A DNA stretch of 64,000 bases from Planosporangium sp963837285 (GTDB taxonomy: Bacteria > Actinomycetota > Actinomycetes > Mycobacteriales > Micromonosporaceae). The stretch's first letter is position 1. Each line of letters opens with the position of its first letter. The notes beneath the pieces are model-generated. The model saw only the letters and a program-made list of their open reading frames with translations. It was not told the origin of the DNA and searched no databases. The position numbers and the translations under genes are program-made. Positions 52,554 through 60,934 of this stretch are shown here, piece by piece. The DNA is taken from assembly GCA_963837285.1 (NCBI GenBank), contig CAWIMS010000005.1:1674001-1738000 (forward strand), given 5' to 3'.

Positions 52554-52760
52554 CTAGCGTCGCCGCGCGGCCGGTACGACGCCGTGGCGCAGCAGGCTCT
52601 CCGCGGCGTCCAGAATGGACTCCTTCGCCGGCCGCGCGGTCCAGTTCAGCTCCCGGGCCGCCTTGTCGGCGCTGACCAGGGCGGGGACGTCGACGTAGTC
52701 GAGGGCGAGCCGCAGCGTCCGGTCGAATCGGGCCGCCGCCCAGGTCAGCCAGTACAGCAT
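52554..52760 (-). pseudogene. C-terminal fragment of an NAD-dependent epimerase/dehydratase
   Basis: 68 codons from ATG 52760. The sequence VPALVSADKAARELNWTARP then KESILDAAESLLRHGVV is the C-terminal end of extended-SDR epimerase/dihydroflavonol-reductase-like proteins. The Rossmann fold and active site are missing. An ATG next to a palindrome means it might still be expressed, but it cannot be an enzyme. Confidence 0.6.
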
Positions 52761-52782
52761 GCTTAGAATCTAAGCAGTGTAC
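52752..52782. promoter_or_regulatory. Operator-like palindrome upstream of TetR gene
   Basis: GCTTAGAATCTAAGC (52761-52775) is a perfect 15-bp palindrome about an A, flanked by GTAC on both sides (52752-52755 and 52779-52782). It contains TAGAAT, a possible plus-strand -10 box. It probably serves the TetR gene starting at 52824. Confidence 0.6.
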
Positions 52783-52823
52783 AGACGAAGGGGATCGACC
52801 TGTCAACCGCCTACGCTCGTGGC

Positions 52824-53447
52824 GTGCCAGTGAGCCAGCGAACCAGCTACCACCACGGCGCCCTGCGCGAGGAGCTCATCACCGCCTGCCTGACGCTCAT
52901 CGAGGCCGAGGGCATCGGGGCGGTCAGCCTCCGCCGGGTGGCGCGGGAGGCCGGGGTGAGCCCGGGCGCGCCGTACCACCACTTTCCGGACCGTTCGGCG
53001 CTGCTGTCGGCGATCGCGGTCCGGGGGTACGAACTGCTCACCCGGGAGCTTCAGCGGGCCCGGCAGCAGGCACCCAGCGCCGCCCGGGCATTGGCCGCCC
53101 TGGTGGAGACCTACGTCGGGTTCGCTCGCGAGCACCCCGCACACCTCCAGCTCATGCTCCGGCCCGAGCTGTCCCAGCCGCGGAACCATCCGGAGTGCCA
53201 GGCCGCCGGGGAGGCGGCGATCCAGATACTGACCGAAACCGTGCAGGACTGCCAGCGGGAGGGCAGCGCGCCAGCCGGTGACCCCACCCCGCTCGTGGCG
53301 ATGGTGTGGGCCCTCGCGATCGGCATCGTGACGCTGTGGCTCGACGGGCCGTTGGAAGACCGCTGTGTCCAGCTCGGCACGACCCCCGAAGACCTCACCG
53401 ATCAGATCACCGGACTTCTGGAACGCATGATGCCCCTCCCCTCGTGA
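52824..53447 (+). CDS. TetR-family regulator
   Basis: 207 aa from GTG 52824. HTH: ITACLTLIEAEGIGAVSLRR then VAREAGVSPGAPYHHFPDRS. The C-terminal domain is of the TetR_C_13/WHG type (ALAALVETYVGFAREHPAHL). The gene once diverged from the epimerase-like gene, now a fragment, so its original target may be lost. Confidence 0.9.
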   Translation: MPVSQRTSYHHGALREELITACLTLIEAEGIGAVSLRRVAREAGVSPGAPYHHFPDRSALLSAIAVRGYELLTRELQRARQQAPSAARALAALVETYVGFAREHPAHLQLMLRPELSQPRNHPECQAAGEAAIQILTETVQDCQREGSAPAGDPTPLVAMVWALAIGIVTLWLDGPLEDRCVQLGTTPEDLTDQITGLLERMMPLPS

Positions 53448-53603
53448 TCACGGAACAGGGCCTACGTCACGGGACGCGGTTGGAGAACTCCGACGTGGAG
53501 CCGAACGTGCCGGCCGCGGTGATCTCCGGGCCGGCAAGGATCCTTGGGCCGGTCTTCAATCGCCTGGCTGACCAGGCTCGCGGCGACTCGACTTCGCCAT
53601 CAC

Positions 53604-53657
53604 GAAGATCTTGGAAAGTTGGTGGTGCCATAGCACCTCGAACTCTCCAAGATCTTC
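53604..53657. repeat. Long inverted repeat (hairpin)
   Basis: GAAGATCTTGGA (53604-53615) pairs with 53646-53657. Inner GGTGC/GCACC arms continue the stem towards a CATA loop, with few mismatches. The left arm also contains the self-complementary AAGATCTT. It lies some 150 nt past the TetR stop, so it may be a terminator or a dispersed palindromic element. Confidence 0.6.
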
Positions 53658-53692
53658 AGCAGGCCCCGGTTTGCCGACGGGGCGATCGGGCA

Positions 53693-53716
53693 GAGGCCAC
53701 GAGGCCACGAGGCCAC
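53693..53716. repeat. GAGGCCAC triplicate tandem repeat
   Basis: Three exact 8-bp copies in a row, 28 nt before the ferredoxin-reductase start. Probably slippage; it could affect the leader length of the next gene. Confidence 0.8.
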
Positions 53717-53743
53717 AACGCCTGAACCGGGAGGGTCCGGATC

Positions 53744-55492
53744 ATGAAGGTTGTCGTGGATCTCACGCGCTGCCAGGCATACGCCCAGTGCGCCTTCCTC
53801 GCTCCGGACGTGTTCCGGATACGCGGCACCGAGGCGCTCCTGTACGACCCGGAGCCCGACAACGCGCAGCGGGACCAGGTGTGGCGGGCCGCGGCGGCCT
53901 GCCCTGTGCAGGCCATCCTGGTCAACCACCTCGACGACGGCGAAGCCATCGCGCCAGCGAGAACGGCGGCATCCGCCGCGACGGCCGAGCGGACGGCGAA
54001 GCGGACAGCCGAGCGGACAGCCGAGCGGACAGCCGAGCGGACAGCCATGCGGACAGCTGAGAGGGCGGCGGCGCCGGGGCAGGCGCCCACGCATGCCGCG
54101 GGCCTGCGCGAGGCGGCGATCGAGGCGTTGCGCCGAACCGGCCGCATCGTGATCGTCGGCGCGTCACTGGCCGGGATGGCGGCCGCGGCCACCCTGCGCC
54201 GGGAGGGCTTCACCGGTTCCCTGACCATGATCGGTGACGAGCCGTACCGGCCCTACGACCGGCCGCCGCTGTCCAAGCAGGTACTCGACGGGTGGGTACC
54301 GCCGGACCATACCGCGCTGCCCCGTACCGACGGGCTCAACGCGAAGTGGCTGCTCGGCGTACCGGCGACCAGCCTGGACCTGGCCGGCAAGCAGGTACTC
54401 CTCGCCGGCGGCGGTAGGGTCTCCTACGACCGCCTGCTCATCGCCACCGGCGCCCGGGCCCGGCCCTGGTTCGACCCGGCCGAGGCCGCCCTTGACGGGG
54501 TGTTCGTGCTGCGCGGCCGGGACGACGCCGTCGGCCTGCGCCGGCGGCTGGCCGACCGGCCCGGCCGGGTACTGGTCATCGGCGGCGGATTCACCGGCTC
54601 CGAGGTCGCCTCGGCCTGCCGGGACCTGGATCTGGCGGTCACGGTCGCCGAGCGGGGACCGGCTCCCCTGGGGGGTGCCCTGGGCGGGCTGATCGGCGGG
54701 GTTGCCGCCGACCTGCACCGCGAGCACGGTGTCGACCTGCGGTGCGGGATCAGCATCACCGGGCTGGAAGGTGACAGCGCCGGTCGGCTGCGTCGCGCCC
54801 ATCTGTCCGACGGCAGCACTGTCGACGCCGAGGTTGCCGTCGTGGCGTTGGGTGCGATCCGCAACACGGAATGGCTGCGTGGCTCCGGTCTGGCCGTCGG
54901 TGACCAGGGTGTGGCCTGCGACGCGGGCTGCCGGGCGTTCGATGTCAACAGCGTTGTCACCGACGACGTCTTCGTCGCGGGCGACGTGGCGCGCTTCCCC
55001 CACCCGCTCTACGACTACCAGTTCCTGGCGCTCGAACACTGGGGCAACGCCATCGCCCAGGCCCAGATCGCCGCCCACAACATGATCAGCACTCCGGCCG
55101 AGCGGTGGCCGCACCTGGCGAGTCCGGTGTTCTGGTCGTCGCAGTTCGGCGCCAACATCAAATCGGTAGGTGTACCGACCTTCGCCGATCAGGTCGTCGT
55201 CACCCAGGGCTCGGTCGCCGAGCGCCGGTTCGTGGCCGCCTACGGCTTTCAGGGGCGCATGACAGCCGCGGTTGGATTCAACCAGGCCAAGTGGCTGGAG
55301 TCCTATCAGGACCTGATCGAGGCGGCCGCGCCGTTCCCGCCCGAGTTTCGCCGTGTCGACCAGCCCAGGGACCGGCAGCCGCTCCCGGCCGAACTGCCCG
55401 ACAAGGAGATCCGCGACCTGCACGCCACCGTGGTGGTGACCGGCCACGAGCCGAGCGAGCGCCGCGCGGAGCTGGTGTATCACCACCACTGA
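53744..55492 (+). CDS. Ferredoxin-ferredoxin reductase fusion protein
   Basis: 582 aa from ATG 53744. Residues 1-65 form a [3Fe-4S]-type ferredoxin with Cys10, Cys16 (RCQAYAQC) and Cys53 (AACPVQAI). Residues 75-115 are a repetitive linker of ERTA-like units. The rest is an FAD/NAD(P)H-dependent ferredoxin reductase: RIVIVGASLAGMAAAATLRR, RVLVIGGGFTGSEVA, and the FAD end-motif VFVAGDVARFPHPLY. In most actinobacteria the ferredoxin and reductase are separate proteins. It lies 13 nt before a P450 gene, so it should deliver NAD(P)H electrons to that enzyme as a two-component class I system. Confidence 0.9.
   Translation: MKVVVDLTRCQAYAQCAFLAPDVFRIRGTEALLYDPEPDNAQRDQVWRAAAACPVQAILVNHLDDGEAIAPARTAASAATAERTAKRTAERTAERTAERTAMRTAERAAAPGQAPTHAAGLREAAIEALRRTGRIVIVGASLAGMAAAATLRREGFTGSLTMIGDEPYRPYDRPPLSKQVLDGWVPPDHTALPRTDGLNAKWLLGVPATSLDLAGKQVLLAGGGRVSYDRLLIATGARARPWFDPAEAALDGVFVLRGRDDAVGLRRRLADRPGRVLVIGGGFTGSEVASACRDLDLAVTVAERGPAPLGGALGGLIGGVAADLHREHGVDLRCGISITGLEGDSAGRLRRAHLSDGSTVDAEVAVVALGAIRNTEWLRGSGLAVGDQGVACDAGCRAFDVNSVVTDDVFVAGDVARFPHPLYDYQFLALEHWGNAIAQAQIAAHNMISTPAERWPHLASPVFWSSQFGANIKSVGVPTFADQVVVTQGSVAERRFVAAYGFQGRMTAAVGFNQAKWLESYQDLIEAAAPFPPEFRRVDQPRDRQPLPAELPDKEIRDLHATVVVTGHEPSERRAELVYHHH
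53984..54065. repeat. In-frame 12-bp minisatellite encoding the ERTA linker
   Basis: The unit GAGCGGACAGCC (Glu-Arg-Thr-Ala) occurs about six times with slight variation (AAGCGGACA, ATGCGGACA). All lie in frame inside the linker of the fusion protein. Unit number can change without breaking the frame, so linker length may vary between strains. Confidence 0.85.
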
Positions 55493-55505
55493 GAAGGGCG
55501 TCGTC

Positions 55506-56771
55506 ATGCCAGAGCCCAGCATCGTCGAGCAGGTTCTCGACCCCGCCAGCCGGGCCGACCCGTACCCGCTGTATGCGCAGCTGCGCCGGACCCCGGTGGC
55601 ACGGCAGGCCGACGGTACCTACGTGGTCAGCACCTACCGCGAGATCGTCGCGCTGCTGCACGACCCACGGCTCAGCTCCGACCCGCGCAGCCATCCCGGA
55701 CTGGCCGGTGCGCCGCCCACGCTGGAGGAGAGCCTGCCGGGGCTGCCGCTACCGTTCATCAATCGTGACCCGCCCGAGCACGACCAGCTACGGGAGCTGG
55801 CCAACCGGCCGTTCGGGCCGCCGTGCACGCCGAAACGGGTGGAGGGGCTGCGCCCGTGGCTGGCCGAGGTCACCGACGCCCTGATCGACAGCTTCGCCGG
55901 CAAAGACCGGGTCGACATCGTCGACGACTTCGCCTACCCGCTGCCGGTGACGGTGATCTGCCGGCTGCTCGGGGTGCCGCGGGAGGACGAGTCGCGCTTC
56001 CGCGGGTGGGCCGACGGGATCGTCGAGACCATCGACCCGACCACCGGGACGTTCGGAGCACGCCAGCGCAGGCGAGCCAAGGTCAACGCGGAACTCGGCG
56101 AGTACCTGGACGGGCTGGCCGACGCCCGCGCTCGCCAGCCCGGCGACGACCTGATCTCCGGGCTGCTCACCGACACCGGCCCGCACGCCCCGATGTCGCG
56201 CACCGACCTGCTCAGCACCGCGGTCCTGCTGCTGGTCGCGGGCCACGAAACCACGGTCAACCTCATCACCAACGGCATGCTCACCCTGCTGCGCCACCCG
56301 GATGTACTGGACCGGCTGCGCGACGAGCCCGACCTGATCACCACGCTGGTCGAGGAACTGCTGCGCTACGAACCGCCGGTACACATGTTGACCAGCCGCA
56401 GCGCGCTGGCCGACATCGACATCGGCGGCACCACGATCCCCCAGGGTTCACCGCTCATGCTGATGCTCGCCGCCGGCGAGCGCGACCCCGACCGATTCCC
56501 CGATCCGGACCGCTTCGACCCTGACCGTACCGACAATCCGCACCTCGGCTTCGGCAGCGGCATCCACTACTGCTTCGGTGCCCCGCTGGCCCGGGTCGAG
56601 ACGCAGGTGGCACTGCCCGCGCTGGCCCGCCGGCTGGTGAATCCCCGGTTGGTCAGCGACCCGCCGCCGTACCGGCCCAACCCGGTCCTGCGCGGCCCAC
56701 GTCACCTCGTCGTCGGCTTCGACGCCGTGCTACCCGCGAAGGACTACGCGGCCGCTACGCGCGCCGCATAG
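55506..56771 (+). CDS. Cytochrome P450
   Basis: 421 aa from ATG 55506 with GAAGGG upstream. The I-helix oxygen-binding motif is LLLVAGHETTVN, the K-helix ExxR lies in VEELLRYEPPVHMLTSR, and the heme loop is LGFGSGIHYCFGAPLAR with the cysteine thiolate. It is a soluble bacterial-type enzyme (CYP105/107-like length). It receives electrons from the upstream ferredoxin-reductase fusion. The substrate is unknown; no biosynthetic core gene is adjacent. Confidence 0.94.
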   Translation: MPEPSIVEQVLDPASRADPYPLYAQLRRTPVARQADGTYVVSTYREIVALLHDPRLSSDPRSHPGLAGAPPTLEESLPGLPLPFINRDPPEHDQLRELANRPFGPPCTPKRVEGLRPWLAEVTDALIDSFAGKDRVDIVDDFAYPLPVTVICRLLGVPREDESRFRGWADGIVETIDPTTGTFGARQRRRAKVNAELGEYLDGLADARARQPGDDLISGLLTDTGPHAPMSRTDLLSTAVLLLVAGHETTVNLITNGMLTLLRHPDVLDRLRDEPDLITTLVEELLRYEPPVHMLTSRSALADIDIGGTTIPQGSPLMLMLAAGERDPDRFPDPDRFDPDRTDNPHLGFGSGIHYCFGAPLARVETQVALPALARRLVNPRLVSDPPPYRPNPVLRGPRHLVVGFDAVLPAKDYAAATRAA

Positions 56772-56931
56772 TGGAGACGCGCCATCTTCGTCGGACCGGT
56801 ACGCCACGAGCGCTACGGGTTCGGCGTTGTCCCTCCGGCGGCTCGGACCAGCACGGTCGTCCGGTTCCACGGGTCGCCGGGTTCGCCGGCTGTTTGGTCT
56901 CGGACAGGGTGGGCAAACGGTAGAAAATCGC

Positions 56932-57519
56932 ATGACCGGACGAGCAACGATGCGAGGGACGTCAGCACCGATGGTTCGGGACGAGGACCGCCGCCCGCGG
57001 ATAGCCACCACGCCTATCGTGAGTGGGGTAACGACCACGGGCCCGATCCCCTACCTGGACCGGTTGACCGGGTTGCGACGCGACATGTGCGGCGCTCTGG
57101 ACGGCGCCGTGGATATCGCGTTGTGCCTGGTCCAGCCGCTGACAGCGACATCGATACGGCGTGCGCGTGAGCTGATCGGCCTGACGCTCGACGAGTTGGG
57201 GGTCGGCTCGGCGTGCCGTGGCGACATCCAGATCGCTGTCGGCGAGGCGTGTGCCAACGCGGTCGTCCACGCTCGTGACGGCACCTGCTACCGGGTTGCG
57301 ATGTGGGTCGACGGGCTGGACTGCCTGGTGGAGATCGCCGACGACGGCGGCGGGTTCGAGCTGCACGAGCCGCCGGAGCGCCCGGATCCACGGGCGGGAC
57401 ACGGGTACGGACTGTTCCTGATCACGAACGCGGTCGACGACTGGCGGATCACCCGCCGGCAGCCGCGCGGCACCCGGGTCCTGCTGGCCAGGCGCCTGGA
57501 CCCGACCACCACGGACTAG
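56932..57519 (+). CDS. RsbW-like ATP-binding protein
   Basis: 195 aa from ATG 56932; an earlier in-frame ATG at 56827 would add an Arg-rich stretch unlike the family. The HATPase_c_2 domain has VGEACANAVVHARDGTCYRV (N box), IADDGGGFELHEP (G1) and GHGYGLFLITNAVDDWRI (G2). There is no His phosphotransfer domain. Such proteins act as anti-sigma serine kinases or as partners of STAS proteins. A STAS-kinase fusion lies at 59923. The target is unknown. Confidence 0.8.
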   Translation: MTGRATMRGTSAPMVRDEDRRPRIATTPIVSGVTTTGPIPYLDRLTGLRRDMCGALDGAVDIALCLVQPLTATSIRRARELIGLTLDELGVGSACRGDIQIAVGEACANAVVHARDGTCYRVAMWVDGLDCLVEIADDGGGFELHEPPERPDPRAGHGYGLFLITNAVDDWRITRRQPRGTRVLLARRLDPTTTD

Positions 57520-57535
57520 GCGCACGCCCGAGCGG

Positions 57536-58018
57536 TTGATCGTCGACCGGCCTGGGTACACCCCGGTCGTGCGTCGATTCGGGAAACTATCGGTGATAGC
57601 GGCAGCCCTGTTGCTGCTGTGGGCCGGGTTCGCCTACGACGTGACCCGGCCGGCGGATCGCCGCGACTACCACCGCACGGTGGTTCAGGTCGCCGAGTCC
57701 GCCCACGACGGCGTACGGACCGGATGGCTGATCGGACGTGAACAGCTCGCCGGCCGGGTGTTCGGCACGTTCGTGACCACGACGTTCGACGACGCCGAGA
57801 AGGCGGTCGCGGGGGCGAGCAAGCAGTTCGCCGGTGAGGCACCGCCGGACGAGGCGTCCGCCCGGCTGCGCGACCGGTTGAGCCCGCTGTTGCGCGACGC
57901 GGCGCGACTGCTCGGCGACGCGTCGGAGGCGGCCGACGACACCGCGCTGCGGCAGGCCGTCGACGAGCTGGGCACGCTGGCCGACCAGCTCGACGCGTTC
58001 GTGGAGGCGAACCAGTGA
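57536..58018 (+). CDS. Single-pass membrane protein, first gene of Nramp-related operon
   Basis: 160 aa from TTG 57536 or 149 aa from GTG 57569; the latter gives a typical basic-hydrophobic N-terminus (VRRFGKLSVIAAALLLLWAG). After one membrane helix the rest is helical, Ala/Asp/Glu-rich and probably extracytoplasmic coiled coil (LRDRLSPLLRDAARLLGDAS). No family recognised. It overlaps the transporter start by 4 nt (GTGA) and may be an accessory subunit. Confidence 0.65.
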   Translation: MIVDRPGYTPVVRRFGKLSVIAAALLLLWAGFAYDVTRPADRRDYHRTVVQVAESAHDGVRTGWLIGREQLAGRVFGTFVTTTFDDAEKAVAGASKQFAGEAPPDEASARLRDRLSPLLRDAARLLGDASEAADDTALRQAVDELGTLADQLDAFVEANQ

Positions 58019-59247
58019 AGCGGTTGTTCGCGGTCGCGCTCGGAATCCTGACCGCGATCGGCGGGTTCGTCGACATCGGCGACATCGTGGCCAACGGCGA
58101 GGCGGGCGCCCGGTTCGGCATCTCGCACGCCTGGGTGCTGGTGGTCGGGGTGATCGGGATCTGCGGGTACGCGGAAATGTGCGGCCGGGTGACCGCGGTC
58201 AGCGCCCGGCCGGTCTTCGACCTGGTCCGCGAACGGCTCGGTCCCCGGGTGGCGCTGGCCAACCTGTCCGGCTCCCTGCTGGTGACCGTGCTCACTCTCG
58301 GCGCCGAACTGGGCGGCGTGGGAGTCGCGCTCCAGCTGGCCACGAGCGTGAACTACCTGCTGTGGATCCCGGTGGTCGGGTTCGTGCTCTGGGTGGCGCT
58401 GTGGCGGGTCAAGTTCGACACGCTGGAGAACTTGTTCGGGATCGGCGGCCTGGCTCTGGTGGTATTCCTGGTGGCGTTCTTCCGGTTGCACGCCGACACC
58501 GGGGCGCTGTGGCACCAGGCCAGCCACCCCGGCCCGCCGAAGGGTGAGGACTGGGGCACGTACTGGTTCTTCGCCGTCGCGCTGTTCGCTTCCGCGCTGA
58601 CCCCGTACGAGGTGTTCTTCTTCTCGTCCGGCGGGGTGGAGGAGCGCTGGACGAGCAGGGATCTCAGCATCTCCCGGCTCAACGTGTTCATCGGCTTCCC
58701 GCTCGGCGGGCTGCTCGCGTTCGCGCTGATGGCCACCTCGGCGGCGGTGTTCCATCCACTGTCGACATCGGTGGGCTCGCTGTCGCAGGTGGCGATGCCG
58801 GCGGCGATCGGGTTGGGCAAGCTGGGTCTGGCGGCGGCGATCCTCGGCTTCTTCGCCGCGACGTTCGGCGCCGCGATGGAGACCGCGCTGTCGGCCGGCT
58901 ACACGGTCGCGCAGTACTTCGGGTGGGCCTGGGGGAAGCTACGCAGGCCGAACGAGGCGGCCCGTTTCCACACCGTGCTGATCGTGAGCATCCTGGTCGG
59001 GGTGGCGGTGCTGATGACCACCATCGACCCGGTCCAGCTCACCGAGTACACCCTGATTTTCAGCGCGGTGGCGTTGCCGCTGACCTACCTGCCGATCCTG
59101 ATCATCGCCAACGATCGTGGCTACCTCGGCCGGCGGGTCAACGGCTGGCTCGCCAACACCGTCGGGATGGTCTTCCTGGTGATCGTCCTGGTCGCCGCGG
59201 TGGTCGCCATCCCGCTGATGATCATTACCCGGAACGGGGGTGGTTGA
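58015..59247 (+). CDS. Nramp-related membrane transporter with altered metal-site motifs
   Basis: 410 aa from GTG 58015. About eleven helices in the Nramp/APC arrangement. Helix 1 reads IGGFVDIGDIVANGEAGARF, where typical Nramp proteins have DPGN; helix 6 reads VALFASALTPYEVFFFSSGG, where MPH is usual. The acidic residue of helix 1 is kept, but the Asn, Met and His positions differ, so substrate specificity may differ from Mn/Fe (for example Mg). It is flanked by a membrane accessory gene and two PRC-barrel genes in one operon. Confidence 0.8.
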   Translation: MKRLFAVALGILTAIGGFVDIGDIVANGEAGARFGISHAWVLVVGVIGICGYAEMCGRVTAVSARPVFDLVRERLGPRVALANLSGSLLVTVLTLGAELGGVGVALQLATSVNYLLWIPVVGFVLWVALWRVKFDTLENLFGIGGLALVVFLVAFFRLHADTGALWHQASHPGPPKGEDWGTYWFFAVALFASALTPYEVFFFSSGGVEERWTSRDLSISRLNVFIGFPLGGLLAFALMATSAAVFHPLSTSVGSLSQVAMPAAIGLGKLGLAAAILGFFAATFGAAMETALSAGYTVAQYFGWAWGKLRRPNEAARFHTVLIVSILVGVAVLMTTIDPVQLTEYTLIFSAVALPLTYLPILIIANDRGYLGRRVNGWLANTVGMVFLVIVLVAAVVAIPLMIITRNGGG

Positions 59248-59249
59248 GC

Positions 59250-59621
59250 ATGCTGCTCGCCTTCGACCTGCTGGACCGGCAGATCGTCGACCGCGACGGC
59301 GAACCGGTCGGCAAGGTCGACGACCTCGAACTGTCCCGGACCGAGGACGGTGCGCTCTACGTCTCGGCGCTGCTGATCGGCCAGCAGGTTCTCGGCCGGC
59401 GGATCGGCGGCTGGCTCGGCAAGGTCATCGAGAGCGTCGCGCGGCGGCTGGAACCCACACCGGCACAGGGCCCGATCCGCGTCCCGTACGATCTGGTGGC
59501 CACTGTAGACAGTGCGGTGAACCTGTCGGTTCGCCGCGAGCTGCTCACCGACCCGCCGCTGGAAACCTGGCTGCGCGACCATCTGATCGGTCGGATCCCG
59601 GGAGCATCGCATGAGTCCTGA
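59250..59621 (+). CDS. PRC-barrel domain protein
   Basis: 123 aa from ATG 59250, 2 nt after the transporter stop, with GGGGGTGG upstream. It begins LLAFDLLDRQIVDRDGEPVG and contains KVDDLELSRTEDGALYVSAL and IRVPYDLVATVDSAVNLSV, the PRC-barrel beta fold. In magnesium and envelope contexts similar proteins accompany MgtE/Nramp-like transporters. It is cytosolic with no signal sequence and overlaps the next PRC gene by 11 nt. Confidence 0.8.
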   Translation: MLLAFDLLDRQIVDRDGEPVGKVDDLELSRTEDGALYVSALLIGQQVLGRRIGGWLGKVIESVARRLEPTPAQGPIRVPYDLVATVDSAVNLSVRRELLTDPPLETWLRDHLIGRIPGASHES

Positions 59622-59898
59622 ACCCGTTCGCGCCAGTGTCCTACTCGGACAGACGGCGTACGACGACGCCGGGAACCGGCTGGGCCGGGTCGCCGACCTG
59701 GAAACCGTACCCGACGGCGACGGGCGCCAACGGCTCGTCGCGGTGATCGTCACCGACGGGCCGTGGGGCCGCCTGCTCGGCTACGAGCGGGAGGAGGTCG
59801 ACGGCCCGTGGCTGATCGAGGTCGCCGCCCGGCAGATTCTGCGCCGGCACACCCGCCGGGTGCCGTTGGCTGAGGCCCATCTCGACCTGCCCGGATAG
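59611..59898 (+). CDS. PRC-barrel domain protein
   Basis: 95 aa from ATG 59611. It reads SVLLGQTAYDDAGNRLGRVA then LVAVIVTDGPWGRLLGYERE, a single PRC-barrel. It is the last gene of the four-gene transporter operon. It probably regulates or interacts with the transporter; the evidence is context only. Confidence 0.78.
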   Translation: MSPEPVRASVLLGQTAYDDAGNRLGRVADLETVPDGDGRQRLVAVIVTDGPWGRLLGYEREEVDGPWLIEVAARQILRRHTRRVPLAEAHLDLPG

Positions 59899-59922
59899 GT
59901 CGCCTGGTCGTGGATTTCGCCT

Positions 59923-60693
59923 TTACCGGTTGATCGACAGGGTCGCCCAGACGACCTTGCCGTCCGGCGTCGGGCTGCTACCCCAGGCTACGGCGACCGC
60001 ATCGATGAGAAGCAGACCCCGCCCGCCCTCACCGGAATCCGGGTCGGGAAGGATCCGGCGCGGTTGTTCTCCGCTCGCATCCGCGATGGACAGGTGCAGG
60101 TGCCGATCGCGCAGCACGAGCAGGTGAAGGTCACCCTTTGCGTGCCGCACCGCGTTACTGACCAGTTCCGTAATGATCAGCTGAGCGTCCTCGACCGCGT
60201 CGGGAAGCCGCCAGGTTTCGCAGGCCTGCGCCACGATCTCGCGGGCGGTCCCGGCGGCCTCGACCGTACTCCCGAGGCGCGCGGCGAAACGAGGCGGCGC
60301 CGGCCGTTGCTTCGTGGCGAGCACGGCACTGGCCCGGTCGGGGTAAACCGGCACCGCCCGGCTCACCGCCATCCGGGTGAGATCCGCGACGACCGCCGAG
60401 TCGTGCGTGCAGAGCGCGACCGGGCACCCCGGCCAGGCAGCCGCCGCCCGGTTGAAAGCGGTGAACACCGTGAGCGCCACGTCCTCCACGACCGTGAGCC
60501 CGGCAAGATCGAGCACGATCGCGTCCGGCTGCTCAGCCAGGACCTCATGCAGGGCGGCGCGCACCTGCGCGACGGTTTTCAGATCGAGCCGACCCGCCAG
60601 CGACAGGACGGTGACCGGCGGCGACGACTCCTGGGTGCAGGTCAGCCAGTTCGGCGCAGACAGGACCCGGTCGTCACTCCGCTCAGGTGTCAC
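59923..60693 (-). CDS. STAS domain fused to RsbW-like ATPase
   Basis: 256 aa from GTG 60693 with GAGGTG upstream. Residues 20-120 form a STAS domain (VTVLSLAGRLDLKTVAQVRA, AIVLDLAGLTVVEDVALTVF) in which the phosphorylatable Ser is replaced (TVVEDVAL). Residues 135-256 form a HATPase_c_2 domain (AQLIITELVSNAVRHAKGDL, GGRGLLLIDAVAVAWG). Fusing antagonist and kinase-type domains is known in actinobacterial stress regulators. It is convergent with the PRC operon and monocistronic. Confidence 0.85.
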   Translation of the reverse strand: MTPERSDDRVLSAPNWLTCTQESSPPVTVLSLAGRLDLKTVAQVRAALHEVLAEQPDAIVLDLAGLTVVEDVALTVFTAFNRAAAAWPGCPVALCTHDSAVVADLTRMAVSRAVPVYPDRASAVLATKQRPAPPRFAARLGSTVEAAGTAREIVAQACETWRLPDAVEDAQLIITELVSNAVRHAKGDLHLLVLRDRHLHLSIADASGEQPRRILPDPDSGEGGRGLLLIDAVAVAWGSSPTPDGKVVWATLSINR

Positions 60694-60934
60694 GCTGGCA
60701 CCTCGTTCGCATAGCCGCCGCCGTCAGCGTAACGCCGGTCGGGCGGCCCGGTGGCGTGGGGACATTGTCCGGTGGTTCGGCCGGCGTCGATCAGACGGCG
60801 TCGCCGGGGTGCCAGATCTGCCGGCCACTGTGTACACCGACCGGCCATTTGTCGATAGGGTGACTCCCTGGCGACGCGCTTACCGGTCAATCTTGGAGCG
60901 TTGTGGTGTTCTGCGAGGAGGCGACCCCGGAGGG
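60694..60934. other. Divergent intergenic region
   Basis: 241 bases between the STAS-ATPase fusion and the GGDEF gene. It contains GAGGAGG (60914-60920) and GGAGGG (60928-60933) ahead of the ATG at 60935. No clear promoter hexamers. Confidence 0.35.

Larger units (their letters stand above)
53448..53743. other. Intergenic region with large hairpin and short repeats
   Basis: No gene seen. It holds the hairpin 53604-53657, an 8-bp tandem repeat (53693-53716) and, at the end, the leader of the ferredoxin-reductase gene (CGGGAGGG at 53729-53736). Confidence 0.5.
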
